DNA of 45,068 nt from Nostoc sp. NMS2 (GCF_017115105.1 NZ_JABXKH010000113.1:1-45068), one strand, 5' to 3'; positions 8,775 through 17,449 are shown, counted from the first letter of the stretch. Translations and numbers: made by a program. Notes: generated by a model not told the origin, from the letters alone.

Positions 8775-8858
8775 TTGTAATTTTATCCTGTAAGCGATCA
8801 AAAAGCGATTATATGAGCGCGTTATTATAATCCTAAACAAAACAGCGCATATATCATC

Positions 8859-9110
8859 ATGTACCAACTCACTTTGACTATTCCAGAAGAAACTGTATTG
8901 GCTCTCAATGTAAAACCAGAACAGCTACAAGGTGAAGTTCTTCTTGCTGCTGCTATGAAGTTATACGAAATTGGTAAACTTTCTTCTGGAGCAGCAGCTA
9001 ATTTGGCGGGTATTCCCAAAGTTGTATTTCTTTCACAACTAGCAAAATACAGCATCAGCACCTTCAAACTGACGGAGGCTGAACTGATTGAGGATTTAGC
9101 CCGTGCCTAA
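8859..9110 (+). CDS. UPF0175 family protein, probable antitoxin
   Basis: The 83-residue protein shows the UPF0175 layout: an N-terminal strand (YQLTLTIPEE), a helix (LLAAAMKLYEIGKLSSGAAA), and a helix-turn-helix-like segment (AANLAGIPKVVFLSQLAKY) followed by EAELIEDL. Family members commonly act as DNA-binding antitoxins to PIN-domain DUF3368 toxins. The stop codon overlaps an in-frame-shifted GTG at 9103, the start of the toxin, in the usual coupled arrangement. The toxin here is reduced to 22 codons, so this antitoxin appears orphaned. The ribosome site before the ATG at 8859 is weak. Confidence 0.88.
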   Translation: MYQLTLTIPEETVLALNVKPEQLQGEVLLAAAMKLYEIGKLSSGAAANLAGIPKVVFLSQLAKYSISTFKLTEAELIEDLARA

Positions 9111-9171
9111 TGTGATTACAGATACTTCTGTGGTGCAGTATCTCTACCAGCTTAACTTATTCAAGGTTTAA
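9103..9171 (+). pseudogene. N-terminal stub of a DUF3368 (PIN-like) toxin
   Basis: Starting with GTG at 9103, the frame reads VPNVITDTSVVQYLYQLNLF then KV and a TAA stop at 9169. This matches the N-terminus of DUF3368 toxins (family pattern: a conserved Asp/Asn-Thr-Ser followed by LQYL.QL). The rest of the roughly 150-residue toxin is absent downstream, so the gene is truncated. It overlaps the antitoxin gene by 8 nt. Confidence 0.75.
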
Positions 9172-9341
9172 ACCTATTGCCATATCCATAATACTTAGAA
9201 TGTCTAACACTGTACTGTAAAAGACGGATGGCAGATCGACGAATACGTAATAATGATTAAGATTAGGATAGATTAAGTCACACCAGACTTAACTCCTAAC
9301 TCAGCATGGGCTACGCCCTGCTACGCTAAAAAAATTAAAGT

Positions 9342-9836
9342 ATGGAACTATATTTAATTCGTCATGGCATCGCCGAAGACAAGGGATTAGGCATCAAAGA
9401 TGAGGAGCGCAGCCTTACCAAAGAAGGAAGGCAAAAAACTGAGAAAGTTGCTCAGAAACTTGTTAAATTAGGTTTAAACTTTGATTTGATTCTCACCAGC
9501 CCCTTAGTGCGGGCCCGCCAAACAGCTGAAATCCTCATAGCAGAAAAACTAAGCTCCCAGTTAGAGGAATCTAGCCACCTCGCCCACGATGGTGAAATTT
9601 CTAGTTGGCTAAAAGACTGGTTAGAACCGAGAAATTATTCCCAAAATACCCAACTGGCGCTGGTTGGACACGAACCAGATTTTACCAATTGGGCAGAAAT
9701 TCTCCTGTGGGGAGAAGTCAAAGAAAGCTTAGTCTTGAAAAAAGCAGGTATGATTGGGATAAAACTACCAGAAACAGGTTCCCCTCTGGGTCGGAGTCAG
9801 ATGTTTTGGTTGACACCACCCAAGTACCTGCTATAA
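9342..9836 (+). CDS. sixA: SixA-type phosphohistidine phosphatase
   Basis: The 164-residue protein belongs to the histidine phosphatase superfamily. It has the RHG motif at residues 7-9 (the histidine is the phospho-acceptor), a second arginine in TSPLVRARQTAEI (residues 52-64), and the catalytic histidine H110 in LVGHEPD. Length and sequence fit SixA, which in enterobacteria removes phosphate from His-phosphotransfer proteins; the cyanobacterial substrate is not known. The ATG at 9342 lies after an AT-rich spacer without a strong ribosome site. It is followed after 108 bp by citrate synthase, in the same direction. Confidence 0.88.
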   Translation: MELYLIRHGIAEDKGLGIKDEERSLTKEGRQKTEKVAQKLVKLGLNFDLILTSPLVRARQTAEILIAEKLSSQLEESSHLAHDGEISSWLKDWLEPRNYSQNTQLALVGHEPDFTNWAEILLWGEVKESLVLKKAGMIGIKLPETGSPLGRSQMFWLTPPKYLL

Positions 9837-9944
9837 CAGTTTTTCAACATTTTCGATTGTTGTTAGAACGGCTACTGTTATGGCGAAGATAAATTTCTGG
9901 TAAGTTAGCTTGATCAGATATTTCAAAAAGCAAATGGTGGTGCC

Positions 9945-11081
9945 ATGATGGTGTGCGAATACAAGCCTGGTTTAGAAGGCATTCCCGCCGCTCAATCAAG
10001 TATCAGCTATGTTGATGGGCAAAAAGGAATACTAGAATATCGTGGCATCCGGATTGAAGAATTAGCAGAAAAAAGTACATTCCTAGAAACTGCTTATCTC
10101 TTAATCTGGGGTGAACTGCCAAGCAAGGAAGAACTGGAAGGATTTGAGCATGAAGTTCGTTATCACCGGCGGATAAAATACCGCATTCGGGACATGATGA
10201 AATGCTTTCCAGAAAGCGGCCACCCAATGGATGCACTACAAGCCTCTGCTGCGGCTTTAGGTTTGTTTTATTCACTCCGGGATTTACATAATCCTGCCTA
10301 CATTCGAGATTCCGTGGTGCGCCTGATAGCAACCATTCCCACGATGGTAGCGGCGTTCCAACTGATGCGAAAAGGTAATGATCCGATACGTCCCCGTGAT
10401 GACTTAGACTATTCTGCCAACTTTCTATACATGCTCGATGAGCGAGAACCCGACCCTTTAATGGCGCGGATTTTTGATATCTGCTTGATACTTCAAGTCG
10501 AGCATACAATGAATGCTTCCACTTTCAGTGCCAGGGTGACAGCTTCTACCTTAACCGATCCTTACGCTGTGGTTGCTAGCGCTGTGGGAACTTTGGGTGG
10601 GCCCCTGCATGGTGGAGCCAATGAAGAAGTAATTCAGATGTTGGAAAAAATTGGCTCTGTGGAAAATGTTCGTCCTTACATAGAGCATTGTCTGGAAACT
10701 AAATCTAAGATTATGGGCTTTGGACATCGTGTCTATAAAGTAAAAGATCCACGAGCCATAATTTTACAAACCCTAGCAGAGCAACTGTTTGAAAAATTTG
10801 GCTATGACAAGTTCTATGACATTGCTCAAGAAATGGAACGAGTGGTAGAGGAAAAACTCGGTAGCAAAGGGATTTATCCCAATATTGACTTTTACTCCGG
10901 TTTGGTGTATAGGAAGATGGGAATTCCTACAGACTTGTTTACACCAATATTTGCGATCGCACGTGTTGCCGGTTGGTTAGCCCACTGGAAAGAACAACTA
11001 GCAGAAAACCGGATTTTCCGTCCTACCCAAGTTTACAACGGTCTGCACGAAGTTACTTATACCCCCATTGATCAACGGTAA
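9945..11081 (+). CDS. gltA: Citrate synthase
   Basis: The enzyme condenses acetyl-CoA and oxaloacetate to citrate, the entry step of the cyanobacterial incomplete/branched TCA route that supplies 2-oxoglutarate for nitrogen assimilation. The 378-residue protein fits the short, Gram-positive/cyanobacterial type. Catalytic residues are visible: H187 (VEHTMNASTF), H222 (GPLHGGANEE), H261 (GFGHRVYK) and D315 (YPNIDFYSG). Two consecutive ATGs (9945 and 9948) could serve as the start; GGTGGTGCC precedes them. It lies 408 bp upstream of ndhA; the intervening purine/pyrimidine inverted block may end its transcript. Confidence 0.95.
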   Translation: MMVCEYKPGLEGIPAAQSSISYVDGQKGILEYRGIRIEELAEKSTFLETAYLLIWGELPSKEELEGFEHEVRYHRRIKYRIRDMMKCFPESGHPMDALQASAAALGLFYSLRDLHNPAYIRDSVVRLIATIPTMVAAFQLMRKGNDPIRPRDDLDYSANFLYMLDEREPDPLMARIFDICLILQVEHTMNASTFSARVTASTLTDPYAVVASAVGTLGGPLHGGANEEVIQMLEKIGSVENVRPYIEHCLETKSKIMGFGHRVYKVKDPRAIILQTLAEQLFEKFGYDKFYDIAQEMERVVEEKLGSKGIYPNIDFYSGLVYRKMGIPTDLFTPIFAIARVAGWLAHWKEQLAENRIFRPTQVYNGLHEVTYTPIDQR

Positions 11082-11107
11082 CTGGGGATTGGGGATTGGG
11101 CATGGGG

Positions 11108-11137
11108 CACTTGTACTGAGCGAAGCCGAAGTATTGG
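11108..11137 (+). repeat. Dispersed CACTTGTACTGAGCG repeat, copy 2
   Basis: CACTTGTACTGAGCGAAGCC followed by GAAGTATTGG, a slightly diverged copy of the unit at 4239. It is preceded by the low-complexity GGGGATTGGGGATTGGGCAT. Confidence 0.75.
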
Positions 11138-11280
11138 GCATGGAAAAGAGACAAGGGAGACAAGGAAGAGGGGGGAGACAAGGGAGAGACTTAATTTTAA
11201 TAATTCCCCCTTGTCCTCCTTGTCCCCCTGCTCCCTGCTCCCTGCCCCTTCCCCCTTCCTCCTGCTCCCTCATCCCCTCA
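11138..11280. repeat. Purine tract / pyrimidine tract inverted block after gltA
   Basis: A purine-rich stretch (repeats of GGGAGACAAGG) to about 11188 is followed by an AT centre (TTAATTTTAATAATT) and a pyrimidine-rich stretch (CCCTTGTCCTCCTTGTCCCCC and onward). The two sides are imperfectly complementary, so the transcript could form a long hairpin. The centre GGGAGAGACTT...AATAATTCC recurs near 6529-6558 and 20222-20256. No gene is seen in the whole gap 11082-11489. Confidence 0.65.
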
Positions 11281-11489
11281 ATAGTCAATCCCAATGCCAA
11301 CCATAAGTAGAAGTTCTCATATCGCTTCAGAGGGCTAAAACCATCCAAGGATATACTAGGCATGGGAATTAGCGACAAATCTTCAATCAAGCATCATCTG
11401 GGCAAAAATTAAAAATGGGTGAATTTACAGGTATTAATTTAACTAATAGTTGTAACTCACCATGACTCGATGTCTTAAAGAGCGGAAAC

Positions 11490-12608
11490 ATGAACTCAGG
11501 AATTGACCTCCAAGGAACTTTTATTGAATCCCTCCGGGATTTAGGTATACCAGCAGGAACAGCCAAAGCAATTTGGATGCCCCTGCCAATGATCCTGATG
11601 CTGATTGGGGCAACAGTGGGGGTATTAGTTGCTACTTGGCTAGAACGAAAAATTTCCGCCTCCGCACAGCAGCGAATTGGGCCAGAATACCAAGGCCCTT
11701 TTGGGTTACTCGTACCTGTAGCAGATGGTCTGAAGTTGGTATTTAAAGAAGATATAGTACCAGCCAAGTCTGACCCCTGGCTGTTTACCCTCGGCCCAAT
11801 TATTGTTGTAATTCCGGTGTTTCTGTCGTTCCTGATTGTTCCCTTTGGGCAGAATATCGTTATTAGCAATGTGGGCATGGGCGTATTCTTGTGGATTGCC
11901 TTGTCAAGTATTCAACCCATTGGCTTGCTGATGGCTGGCTACGCATCTAATAACAAATACTCCCTTTTAGGGGGCTTGCGGGCAGCAGCGCAATCTATTA
12001 GTTATGAAATTCCTTTGGCGCTGGCGGTGTTAGCGATCGCTATGATGTCTAATAGCCTCAGCACCGTTGATATTGTCAATCAACAATCTGGCTACGGCAT
12101 TTTGGGCTGGAACATTTGGCGACAACCAATCGGTTTTCTGATCTTTTGGATAGCCGCCCTAGCTGAATGCGAACGATTACCCTTTGACTTACCTGAAGCG
12201 GAAGAAGAAATCGTCGCCGGCTATCAGACTGAATACTCAGGCATGAAATTCGGTCTATTCTACCTGGGTTCCTACGTTAACTTGATCCTTTCATCCTTAC
12301 TAGTAGCAATTCTCTACCTGGGCGGTTGGGACTTTCCTATTCCCCTCAACCTCATCGCTGGTTGGCTGGGAGTCAGTGAATTAAATCCCGTGTTCCAGAT
12401 AGTAACTGCTTCTTTAGGAATCACGATGACCGTCTTCAAAGCCTATTTACTAGTGTTTGTCGCCATCCTGTTACGCTGGACAGTGCCACGGGTACGCATT
12501 GACCAACTGTTAGATTTAGGATGGAAGTTTTTGTTGCCAGTTGGTTTGGTTAATCTCCTATTAACCGCCGCCCTGAAACTAGCCTTTCCCTTCGCCTTTG
12601 GCGGGTAA
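11490..12608 (+). CDS. ndhA: NAD(P)H-quinone oxidoreductase subunit 1 (NDH-1 subunit H)
   Basis: This is a multi-pass membrane subunit of photosynthetic NDH-1, homologous to NuoH/ND1, forming part of the quinone pocket and proton path. The 372-residue length is normal for cyanobacteria. Typical segments are [20 protein letters not shown] (near residue 45) and the acidic loop [20 protein letters not shown] (about 226-245), which faces the quinone site. Many hydrophobic helices are evident. ATG at 11490; GAGCGG is 5 nt upstream. First gene of the ndhA-ndhI-ndhG-ndhE operon, which is conserved in cyanobacteria and chloroplast genomes. Confidence 0.97.
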   Translation: MNSGIDLQGTFIESLRDLGIPAGTAKAIWMPLPMILMLIGATVGVLVATWLERKISASAQQRIGPEYQGPFGLLVPVADGLKLVFKEDIVPAKSDPWLFTLGPIIVVIPVFLSFLIVPFGQNIVISNVGMGVFLWIALSSIQPIGLLMAGYASNNKYSLLGGLRAAAQSISYEIPLALAVLAIAMMSNSLSTVDIVNQQSGYGILGWNIWRQPIGFLIFWIAALAECERLPFDLPEAEEEIVAGYQTEYSGMKFGLFYLGSYVNLILSSLLVAILYLGGWDFPIPLNLIAGWLGVSELNPVFQIVTASLGITMTVFKAYLLVFVAILLRWTVPRVRIDQLLDLGWKFLLPVGLVNLLLTAALKLAFPFAFGG

Positions 12609-12611
12609 ATC

Positions 12612-12680
12612 AATTTTAGATTTTAGATTTTAGATTTTGGATTGAATCTAAAATCTAAAATTCAAAATCCAAAATCAAAA
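12612..12680. repeat. TTTAGAT/ATCTAAA inverted heptamer block
   Basis: Repeats of ATTTTAG on the left half and CTAAAAT/CCAAAAT on the right half make an imperfect inverted repeat between ndhA and ndhI. Related runs are at 15570-15600, 20698-20718 and 22680-22720. It carries no start signal, so an upstream TTG inside it is not used for ndhI. Confidence 0.6.
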
Positions 12681-12695
12681 AGAGAGAGACACAAA

Positions 12696-13280
12696 ATGCT
12701 CAAGTTCCTAAAACAAGTTGGTGATTACGCCAAAGAAACGGTACAAGCTGCACGTTACATTGGTCAGGGGCTTTCTGTCACATTCGACCACATGCGGCGG
12801 CGACCAATTACCGTACAGTATCCTTACGAAAAACTGATTCTTGGCGAACGGTTTCGCGGTAGGATTCACTTTGAATTTGATAAGTGCATCGCCTGCGAAG
12901 TTTGCGTTCGCGTTTGTCCAATTAACCTACCTGTAGTCGATTGGGAATACGACAAAGCCAGCAAAAAGAAAAAACTCAACCACTACAGCATCGACTTTGG
13001 AGTTTGTATCTTTTGCGGTAACTGTGTGGAATTTTGCCCCACTAACTGTCTATCCATGACAGAAGAGTATGAGCTTGCCACTTACGATCGCCATGAATTG
13101 AATTATGACAGCGTAGCGCTAGGTCGTCTGCCCTATAAGGTAACAGATGACCCAATGGTTACACCACTGCGCGAACTAGTTTACCTACCCAAGGGTGTCC
13201 TCGAACCCCACGGATTGCCCGCAGATGCGCCATTTGCAGGTGCGCGTCCAGAAGACCTCGTGGAACAAACAGAAAAATAA
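12696..13280 (+). CDS. ndhI: NAD(P)H-quinone oxidoreductase subunit I (two 4Fe-4S clusters)
   Basis: The NuoI-type subunit carries the N6a and N6b iron-sulfur clusters that pass electrons toward quinone within the peripheral arm. Both CxxCxxCxxxCP motifs are present: C64/C67/C70/C74 and C104/C107/C110/C114. I place the start at the ATG at 12696 (194 residues, [20 protein letters not shown]), which follows AGAGAGAGAC. The frame is open back to a TTG at 12642, but that lies in a heptamer repeat and would add a repeat-encoded tail foreign to the family. Between ndhA and ndhG in the operon. Confidence 0.96.
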   Translation: MLKFLKQVGDYAKETVQAARYIGQGLSVTFDHMRRRPITVQYPYEKLILGERFRGRIHFEFDKCIACEVCVRVCPINLPVVDWEYDKASKKKKLNHYSIDFGVCIFCGNCVEFCPTNCLSMTEEYELATYDRHELNYDSVALGRLPYKVTDDPMVTPLRELVYLPKGVLEPHGLPADAPFAGARPEDLVEQTEK

Positions 13281-13316
13281 TGTCATTTGTCCATTGTCAT
13301 TTGTCCTTTGTTATTT

Positions 13317-13376
13317 GACCAATGACCAATGACCAATGACCAATGACCAATGACTAATGACCAATGACCAATGACT
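13317..13376. repeat. Tandem heptamer (AATGACC)n inside the ndh operon
   Basis: About eight near-perfect AATGACC/AATGACT units lie between ndhI and ndhG. The last unit runs into TAAGGAC, which supplies the likely ribosome site for ndhG, 10 nt before its GTG. The spacer is therefore of repeat origin. Confidence 0.88.
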
Positions 13377-13390
13377 AAGGACAAAAAACA

Positions 13391-14005
13391 GTGAATCTAG
13401 CAGAAGGAGTACAGTTAGTATCACTTGGCATACTGGGCGTGATGATGATTGGGGCAGCCATTGGTGTGGTGCTGTTCTCCAACATTGTCTATTCTGCCTT
13501 TATGCTGGGGGGTGTATTCATCAGCATGGCGGGAATCTACCTGTTGCTAAATGGTGATTTTGTTGCAGCTGCACAAATACTAATTTACGTTGGGGCGATT
13601 AACGTGCTGATTTTGTTTGCCATTATGTTGGTGAACAAGCGTCAGGATTTTGTCGCATTTCCCAATTCTTGGGTGCGTAAACTACTTACCGGTCTAGTTA
13701 GCGTAGGATTGTTTGGTCTTTTAAGTATAATGGTGCTGGCTACTCCTTGGGCTTACTCAACTACTCCTGTAGTGAGTGGTGAAAGCTCAATAGTTGTGAT
13801 TGGAGAGCATTTCTTTACTGACTTTTTACTACCTTTTGAACTGGCTTCCATTTTGCTGCTGATAGCGATGGTAGGTGCAATTATTTTGGCCCGTCGTGAA
13901 TATTTGCCAGACCAATTGACACCATCCGATGTAGGGCGAACTGTTTTGACTTTGCAAGAACGCCCCAGAGAACTGGTATCAACAACCAGTGAAACAAAAG
14001 AGTAA
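13391..14005 (+). CDS. ndhG: NAD(P)H-quinone oxidoreductase subunit 6 (NuoJ-like)
   Basis: This membrane subunit of the NDH-1 proton-pumping arm is homologous to NuoJ/ND6. It has 204 residues with five predicted hydrophobic helices, including the conserved third-helix region QILIYVGAINVLILFAIML (about residues 58-76). It starts with GTG at 13391 after TAAGGAC. The C-terminal tail beyond residue 165 is hydrophilic, as in other cyanobacterial NdhG proteins. The gene is third in the ndhA-I-G-E operon, separated from ndhI by the heptamer repeat spacer. Confidence 0.95.
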   Translation: MNLAEGVQLVSLGILGVMMIGAAIGVVLFSNIVYSAFMLGGVFISMAGIYLLLNGDFVAAAQILIYVGAINVLILFAIMLVNKRQDFVAFPNSWVRKLLTGLVSVGLFGLLSIMVLATPWAYSTTPVVSGESSIVVIGEHFFTDFLLPFELASILLLIAMVGAIILARREYLPDQLTPSDVGRTVLTLQERPRELVSTTSETKE

Positions 14006-14064
14006 TATTTGCAACTAAGGTCGCAAATAAAAAGCCAGATTTTTCATGAGGGATACCCAGATTC

Positions 14065-14370
14065 ATGCAACTCCAGTACTTTTTATTACTAGCAGCAGCT
14101 TTATTCTGCATCGGCATCTACGGTTTAATTACCAGCCGCAACGCTGTGCGGGTGCTGATGTCAATTGAATTACTGCTCAATGCTGTTAATCTGAATTTAA
14201 TGGCATTTTCCAACTTCCTCGACTCAACATTAATTAAGGGTCAGGTTTTCACAGTATTTGTGATTACCGTGGCCGCGGCCGAGGCGGCGGTGGGTTTAGC
14301 GATCGTGCTTGCCATTTATCGCAACCGCGATACCGTCGATATGGAGCAGTTTAATCTCCTGAAGTGGTAA
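14065..14370 (+). CDS. ndhE: NAD(P)H-quinone oxidoreductase subunit 4L (NuoK-like)
   Basis: This small membrane subunit of NDH-1 is homologous to NuoK/ND4L. It has 101 residues and three helices, with the conserved proton-path glutamates visible in [14 protein letters not shown] (near residue 36) and in [10 protein letters not shown] (near residue 72). The ATG at 14065 follows GAGGGA. It is the last ndh gene of the operon; NAD kinase begins 6 nt after its stop, so the two are probably co-transcribed. Confidence 0.96.
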   Translation: MQLQYFLLLAAALFCIGIYGLITSRNAVRVLMSIELLLNAVNLNLMAFSNFLDSTLIKGQVFTVFVITVAAAEAAVGLAIVLAIYRNRDTVDMEQFNLLKW

Positions 14371-14376
14371 TTGTGC

Positions 14377-15297
14377 GTGCAACTCAAGCAGGTAATCATT
14401 GCTTATAAAGCGCGGGATGCCCGGAGTAAAGAATGGGCAGAAATCTGTGCTAAACAACTAGAAAGCCGCGAGTGCCAGGTGTTGATGGGGCCGAGTGGGC
14501 CAAAAGACAACCCTTATCCAGTCTTTTTGGCTTCGGCGGCTCAACCAATCGATCTCGCCTTGGTACTCGGTGGCGATGGTACTGTTTTAACTGGTGCCAG
14601 ACATTTAGCCCCAGCTGGCATCCCAATTCTGGGAGTGAATGTGGGAGGTCATCTGGGGTTTTTAACTGAGTCGGTGGAAGAGTTTCAGGATACAGAGAAA
14701 GTTTGGGATCGGCTGTTTGAGGATCGCTATGCTATCCAACGACGGATGATGTTACAAGCTGCGGTGTATGAGGGTCACGGGTCTAATTTAGAACCAGTGA
14801 GTGAGCGTTACCTGGCTTTGAATGAATTTTGTGTCAAACCCGCCTCTGCTGACCGAATGATTACCTCAATTCTGGAAATGGAAATCGATGGTGAGGTAGT
14901 CGATCAGTACGTTGGGGATGGGTTGATTATTTCCACTCCCACAGGTTCTACTGGTTACACGGTTTCTGCTAATGGGCCGATTATGCACGATGGTATGGAG
15001 GCGCTTACCATCACTCCTATTTGTGCAATGAGCCTTTCTAGTCGGCCCCTCGTTTTACCCCCTGGCTCTGTGGTGAGTATTTGGCCTTTGGGGGATTACG
15101 ATTTGAGTACCAAACTGTGGACAGATGGGGTGTTAGGGACTTCTATTTGGCCTGGACACCGCGTTGATGTGCGGATGGCAGAGTGTCGGGCTAAATTTAT
15201 TATTTTGCGCGAGAACAATTCCTACTATCAGACGCTACGGGAAAAGTTGCTTTGGGCAGGTACAAGGGTTCACTACAACAATAATCACCGTAATTAA
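14377..15297 (+). CDS. nadK: NAD(+) kinase
   Basis: The enzyme phosphorylates NAD to NADP. The 306-residue protein carries the family GGDGT motif at residues 65-69 and the NE/D and TPTGSTGYTVSANGP nucleotide-binding motifs. Cyanobacteria usually have two NAD kinases; this is the one that follows the ndh operon. I choose the GTG at 14377 (MQLKQVIIAYKARD); a TTG two codons upstream is possible but directly abuts the ndhE stop. The 6-nt spacing from ndhE suggests translational coupling of NADP supply with NDH-1 synthesis. A terminator-like hairpin follows at 15374. Confidence 0.93.
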   Translation: MQLKQVIIAYKARDARSKEWAEICAKQLESRECQVLMGPSGPKDNPYPVFLASAAQPIDLALVLGGDGTVLTGARHLAPAGIPILGVNVGGHLGFLTESVEEFQDTEKVWDRLFEDRYAIQRRMMLQAAVYEGHGSNLEPVSERYLALNEFCVKPASADRMITSILEMEIDGEVVDQYVGDGLIISTPTGSTGYTVSANGPIMHDGMEALTITPICAMSLSSRPLVLPPGSVVSIWPLGDYDLSTKLWTDGVLGTSIWPGHRVDVRMAECRAKFIILRENNSYYQTLREKLLWAGTRVHYNNNHRN

Positions 15298-15373
15298 TTA
15301 AGTATTTTAGAGTGCATCTACCGCAGATTGCGTAGGCGTAGCCCGTCGTAGGCGATCGCAACCAAAATTATTT

Positions 15374-15400
15374 AAGCCCCTGGATTCATCCGGGGGCTTT
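15374..15400 (+). terminator. nadK terminator
   Basis: AGCCCCTGG-ATTCAT-CCGGGGGCT is a 9-bp GC-rich stem with one T-G pair and a 6-nt loop, followed by TTTCTG. It is a good intrinsic terminator at the end of the ndh-nadK operon. Confidence 0.75.
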
Positions 15401-15436
15401 CTGCCTTGATTTTGATTGTAGATAATTGATCTTTGA

Positions 15437-15456
15437 AGACGCGATAAATCGCGTCT
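15437..15456. repeat. Palindrome AGACGCGAT-AA-ATCGCGTCT
   Basis: Nine-base arms around a 2-base centre; related to the perfect palindrome at 5862-5885. Interspersed repeat of unknown role. Confidence 0.7.
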
Positions 15457-15847
15457 CTACATGAGGGTTTTGTTGCTAATTCTGAACTGTATTGCTTTAT
15501 AACTGATACCAATTTTAAAAATAATTGCAACAGATAGAGTGAGAAAATCCAGATATACCAAGCAGTTTACAATCCAAAATCTAAAATCCAAAATCCAAAA
15601 TGGTATGACTTGTATTTATAGCGTATATCAAAGGAAAATTTTGTATCTTATTGCCAGATTTTTTAGGAATTAATGTCCATAATAAAAGCACTATACCTCA
15701 AATCCAAAAGAGCAAGAAAGCTCTCTAGAGGTTATTTTATCGAAAACTGTCTCAATTACGCTTCTACACATTAATGCATAATGTGAGCTATTTGTATAGT
15801 GCCTAAATCCTAGTAGGATATTTTCGCAAATCTAAGTAGGAAGATAG

Positions 15848-16678
15848 ATGGAAGTTTCTGGACGCAACGTCAATTATTCACTGAATCCTCCTCCCCCTCT
15901 TGAAGATTTCCCCGTCCTTCAAACTGAAAAATATACCCTACGGCTGGCTTCAACCGAAGAAGAATTAGAGTCAATCTTTCGGTTACGCTTTGAAGTTTTT
16001 AATCTGGAACTAGGCTTAGGATTCTCTACTTCTAACTTTACCCAGATGGATATAGATAAGTTTGATGCAGTTTGCCATCATTTAATCCTGATTTCCAAAC
16101 AAACGGGTAAAGCAATTGGAACTTATCGGATGCAAACCTATATGATGGCTTCTCAAAGACTAGGCTTTGATGCTGCCGATATATTCAATCTTAATGCGAT
16201 TCCCAATTCTGTGCTTCAAGCATCAGTTGAAGTTGGACGTACATGTATAGCTAAAGAATACCGTAACAGTCAGGCACTTTTATTATTATGGAAAGGGCTA
16301 GCAGATTATCTCATCTGGAGTAGAAATCAATATTTCTTTGGCTGTGCATCATTACTAACACAATGTTCTTGGCAAGCTACTTGCGTTTATGATTATTTTC
16401 AGCAGAATGGTTTGATGCATCCAAGTATTTTGGTTTATCCAAATTCACAATCTCGTCTAGAACAGCCTCAAAATGCTTCAGATTCATATAAAGTTGAGAT
16501 TCCTAAAATTTTGCAGGCATACTTGAATATTGGAGCTAAAATATGCAGTCTTCCAGCTATTGATCGGCAGTTTAAAACTATTGATTTTTTAACTATATCT
16601 AATATTGCAGACTTTGGTAGATGGCGTTATCCAAATCCTCTCAAACAACCCTTATCATTGAGGATTCATAACGATTAA
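15848..16678 (+). CDS. GNAT-family N-acyltransferase, OlsB/hemolysin-like
   Basis: The 276-residue protein matches the Acetyltransf_5/OlsB type of GNAT enzyme, which transfers fatty acyl groups to ornithine or related amines, and is related to acyl-homoserine-lactone synthase folds. Signatures are FRLRFEVFNLELG (residues 44-56), GTYRMQTY (91-98) and SVEVGRTCIAKEYRN (126-140), equivalent to the family E(L/V)GR block. The GNAT domain spans about residues 28-190. ATG at 15848 with AGGAAGATAG upstream. No olsA-like partner is adjacent. Possible products include an aminolipid; this is inferred from family only. Confidence 0.8.
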   Translation: MEVSGRNVNYSLNPPPPLEDFPVLQTEKYTLRLASTEEELESIFRLRFEVFNLELGLGFSTSNFTQMDIDKFDAVCHHLILISKQTGKAIGTYRMQTYMMASQRLGFDAADIFNLNAIPNSVLQASVEVGRTCIAKEYRNSQALLLLWKGLADYLIWSRNQYFFGCASLLTQCSWQATCVYDYFQQNGLMHPSILVYPNSQSRLEQPQNASDSYKVEIPKILQAYLNIGAKICSLPAIDRQFKTIDFLTISNIADFGRWRYPNPLKQPLSLRIHND

Positions 16679-16789
16679 TTCCACTACCGCCGCGTTATCC
16701 AACGGACGCGAGAATAAATAAGCTGTTCCACATTTAAATTGTATGGACTCGGCGCTCATGTTGCCCACCCACAAGATTTATGTTTATAA

Positions 16790-16876
16790 GACTTACGCAA
16801 AACTACATGCAGTAGGGGCAATTCATGAATTGCCCCTACCGGAAAATCAAGGTTTGGGCTATTTTTTGCGTAAGTC
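16790..16876. repeat. MITE-like element with GACTTACGCAAA ends
   Basis: The 87-bp element starts GACTTACGCAAA and ends TTTGCGTAAGTC, a 12-bp perfect terminal inverted repeat. Inside is a palindrome GTAGGGGCAATTCA-TGAATTGCCCCTAC. It has no coding capacity. Terminal sequences of this type occur on cyanobacterial insertion sequences, so it could be mobilised in trans. Confidence 0.8.
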
Positions 16877-16892
16877 CTGGTTTAATCTGGTT

Positions 16893-17146
16893 ATACCAAA
16901 TAGATGTTGTTTCACTTATCTTTGTCCATATTCACAGTTTAGCTTTCTAATAAATACTAGCTACTCTCTTGTCTCTACCCCTTGAATAGTCACATCTAAA
17001 CTTAGTTTGTGTGCCAGTGTGATAAGTGTCTCAACAATTTTTAAATTATTGCCATTATCATCTATGGGGCTGACAAAGAAACGGTCAATTTTGAATGTAA
17101 ATACTGTGTCGTTAAATGAGCGATCTAATCGCTCTATCCATCGTTC
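16893..17146 (-). pseudogene. Relic of an EAL-domain (c-di-GMP phosphodiesterase) gene
   Basis: The minus strand reads FKIDRFFVSPIDD, then NLKIVETLITLAHKLSLDVT and IQGVETRE, a stop (TAG at 16961-16963), then LNCEYGQ and a second stop (16916-16918). These blocks correspond in order to the EAL-domain motifs LKIDRSFV, IV.TI..LAH.LG..V.AEGVE and L.CEYGQGY. The upstream EAL motif itself is missing and the frame closes above about 17200. The gene is therefore a decayed C-terminal fragment, bordered by a MITE. Confidence 0.72.
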
Positions 17147-17449
17147 AATGCATGGTAATTTGTGAAATTGCCTTACAGAGGTACAGCTACACCAAATATA
17201 TTTTACACTCTATTGATATCTCGATTTCAAAACCAAATCTAGTTTTGCAGGATTTGATACAATCTTGCTCATTTATTTTCGTAGTTAATAAAGAAGAGTG
17301 TTGATTGCTAACCTTACCCATAAAATGGCAATGTTTAACAAATAGGCTCTGCTTGAAGTCTTGGCAATGTCTAGGAGGGTCGTAGCTGCGACACCTCATT
17401 CAGTCCGATAAATTAGATGATTTGAAAAAACTTTTTAGGAAATCCACTT

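Larger units (their letters stand above)
15298..15847. other. Intergenic region with terminator and repeats
   Basis: This 550-bp gap holds a GCGTAGGCGTAGCCCGTCG repeat (15331), the nadK terminator (15374), a palindrome (15437-15456) and a run of AATCCAAAAT-type units (about 15570-15600). The AT-rich last 200 bases probably contain the acyltransferase promoter. No coding sequence is seen. Confidence 0.6.
16679..17449. other. Intergenic region with a MITE and an EAL relic
   Basis: The 771-bp gap contains a small inverted-repeat element (16790-16876) and a decayed EAL-domain reading frame on the minus strand (16893-17146). The rest (17150-17449) has no recognisable gene, though the promoter of the glycosyltransferase gene must be near its end. 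Confidence 0.65.
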
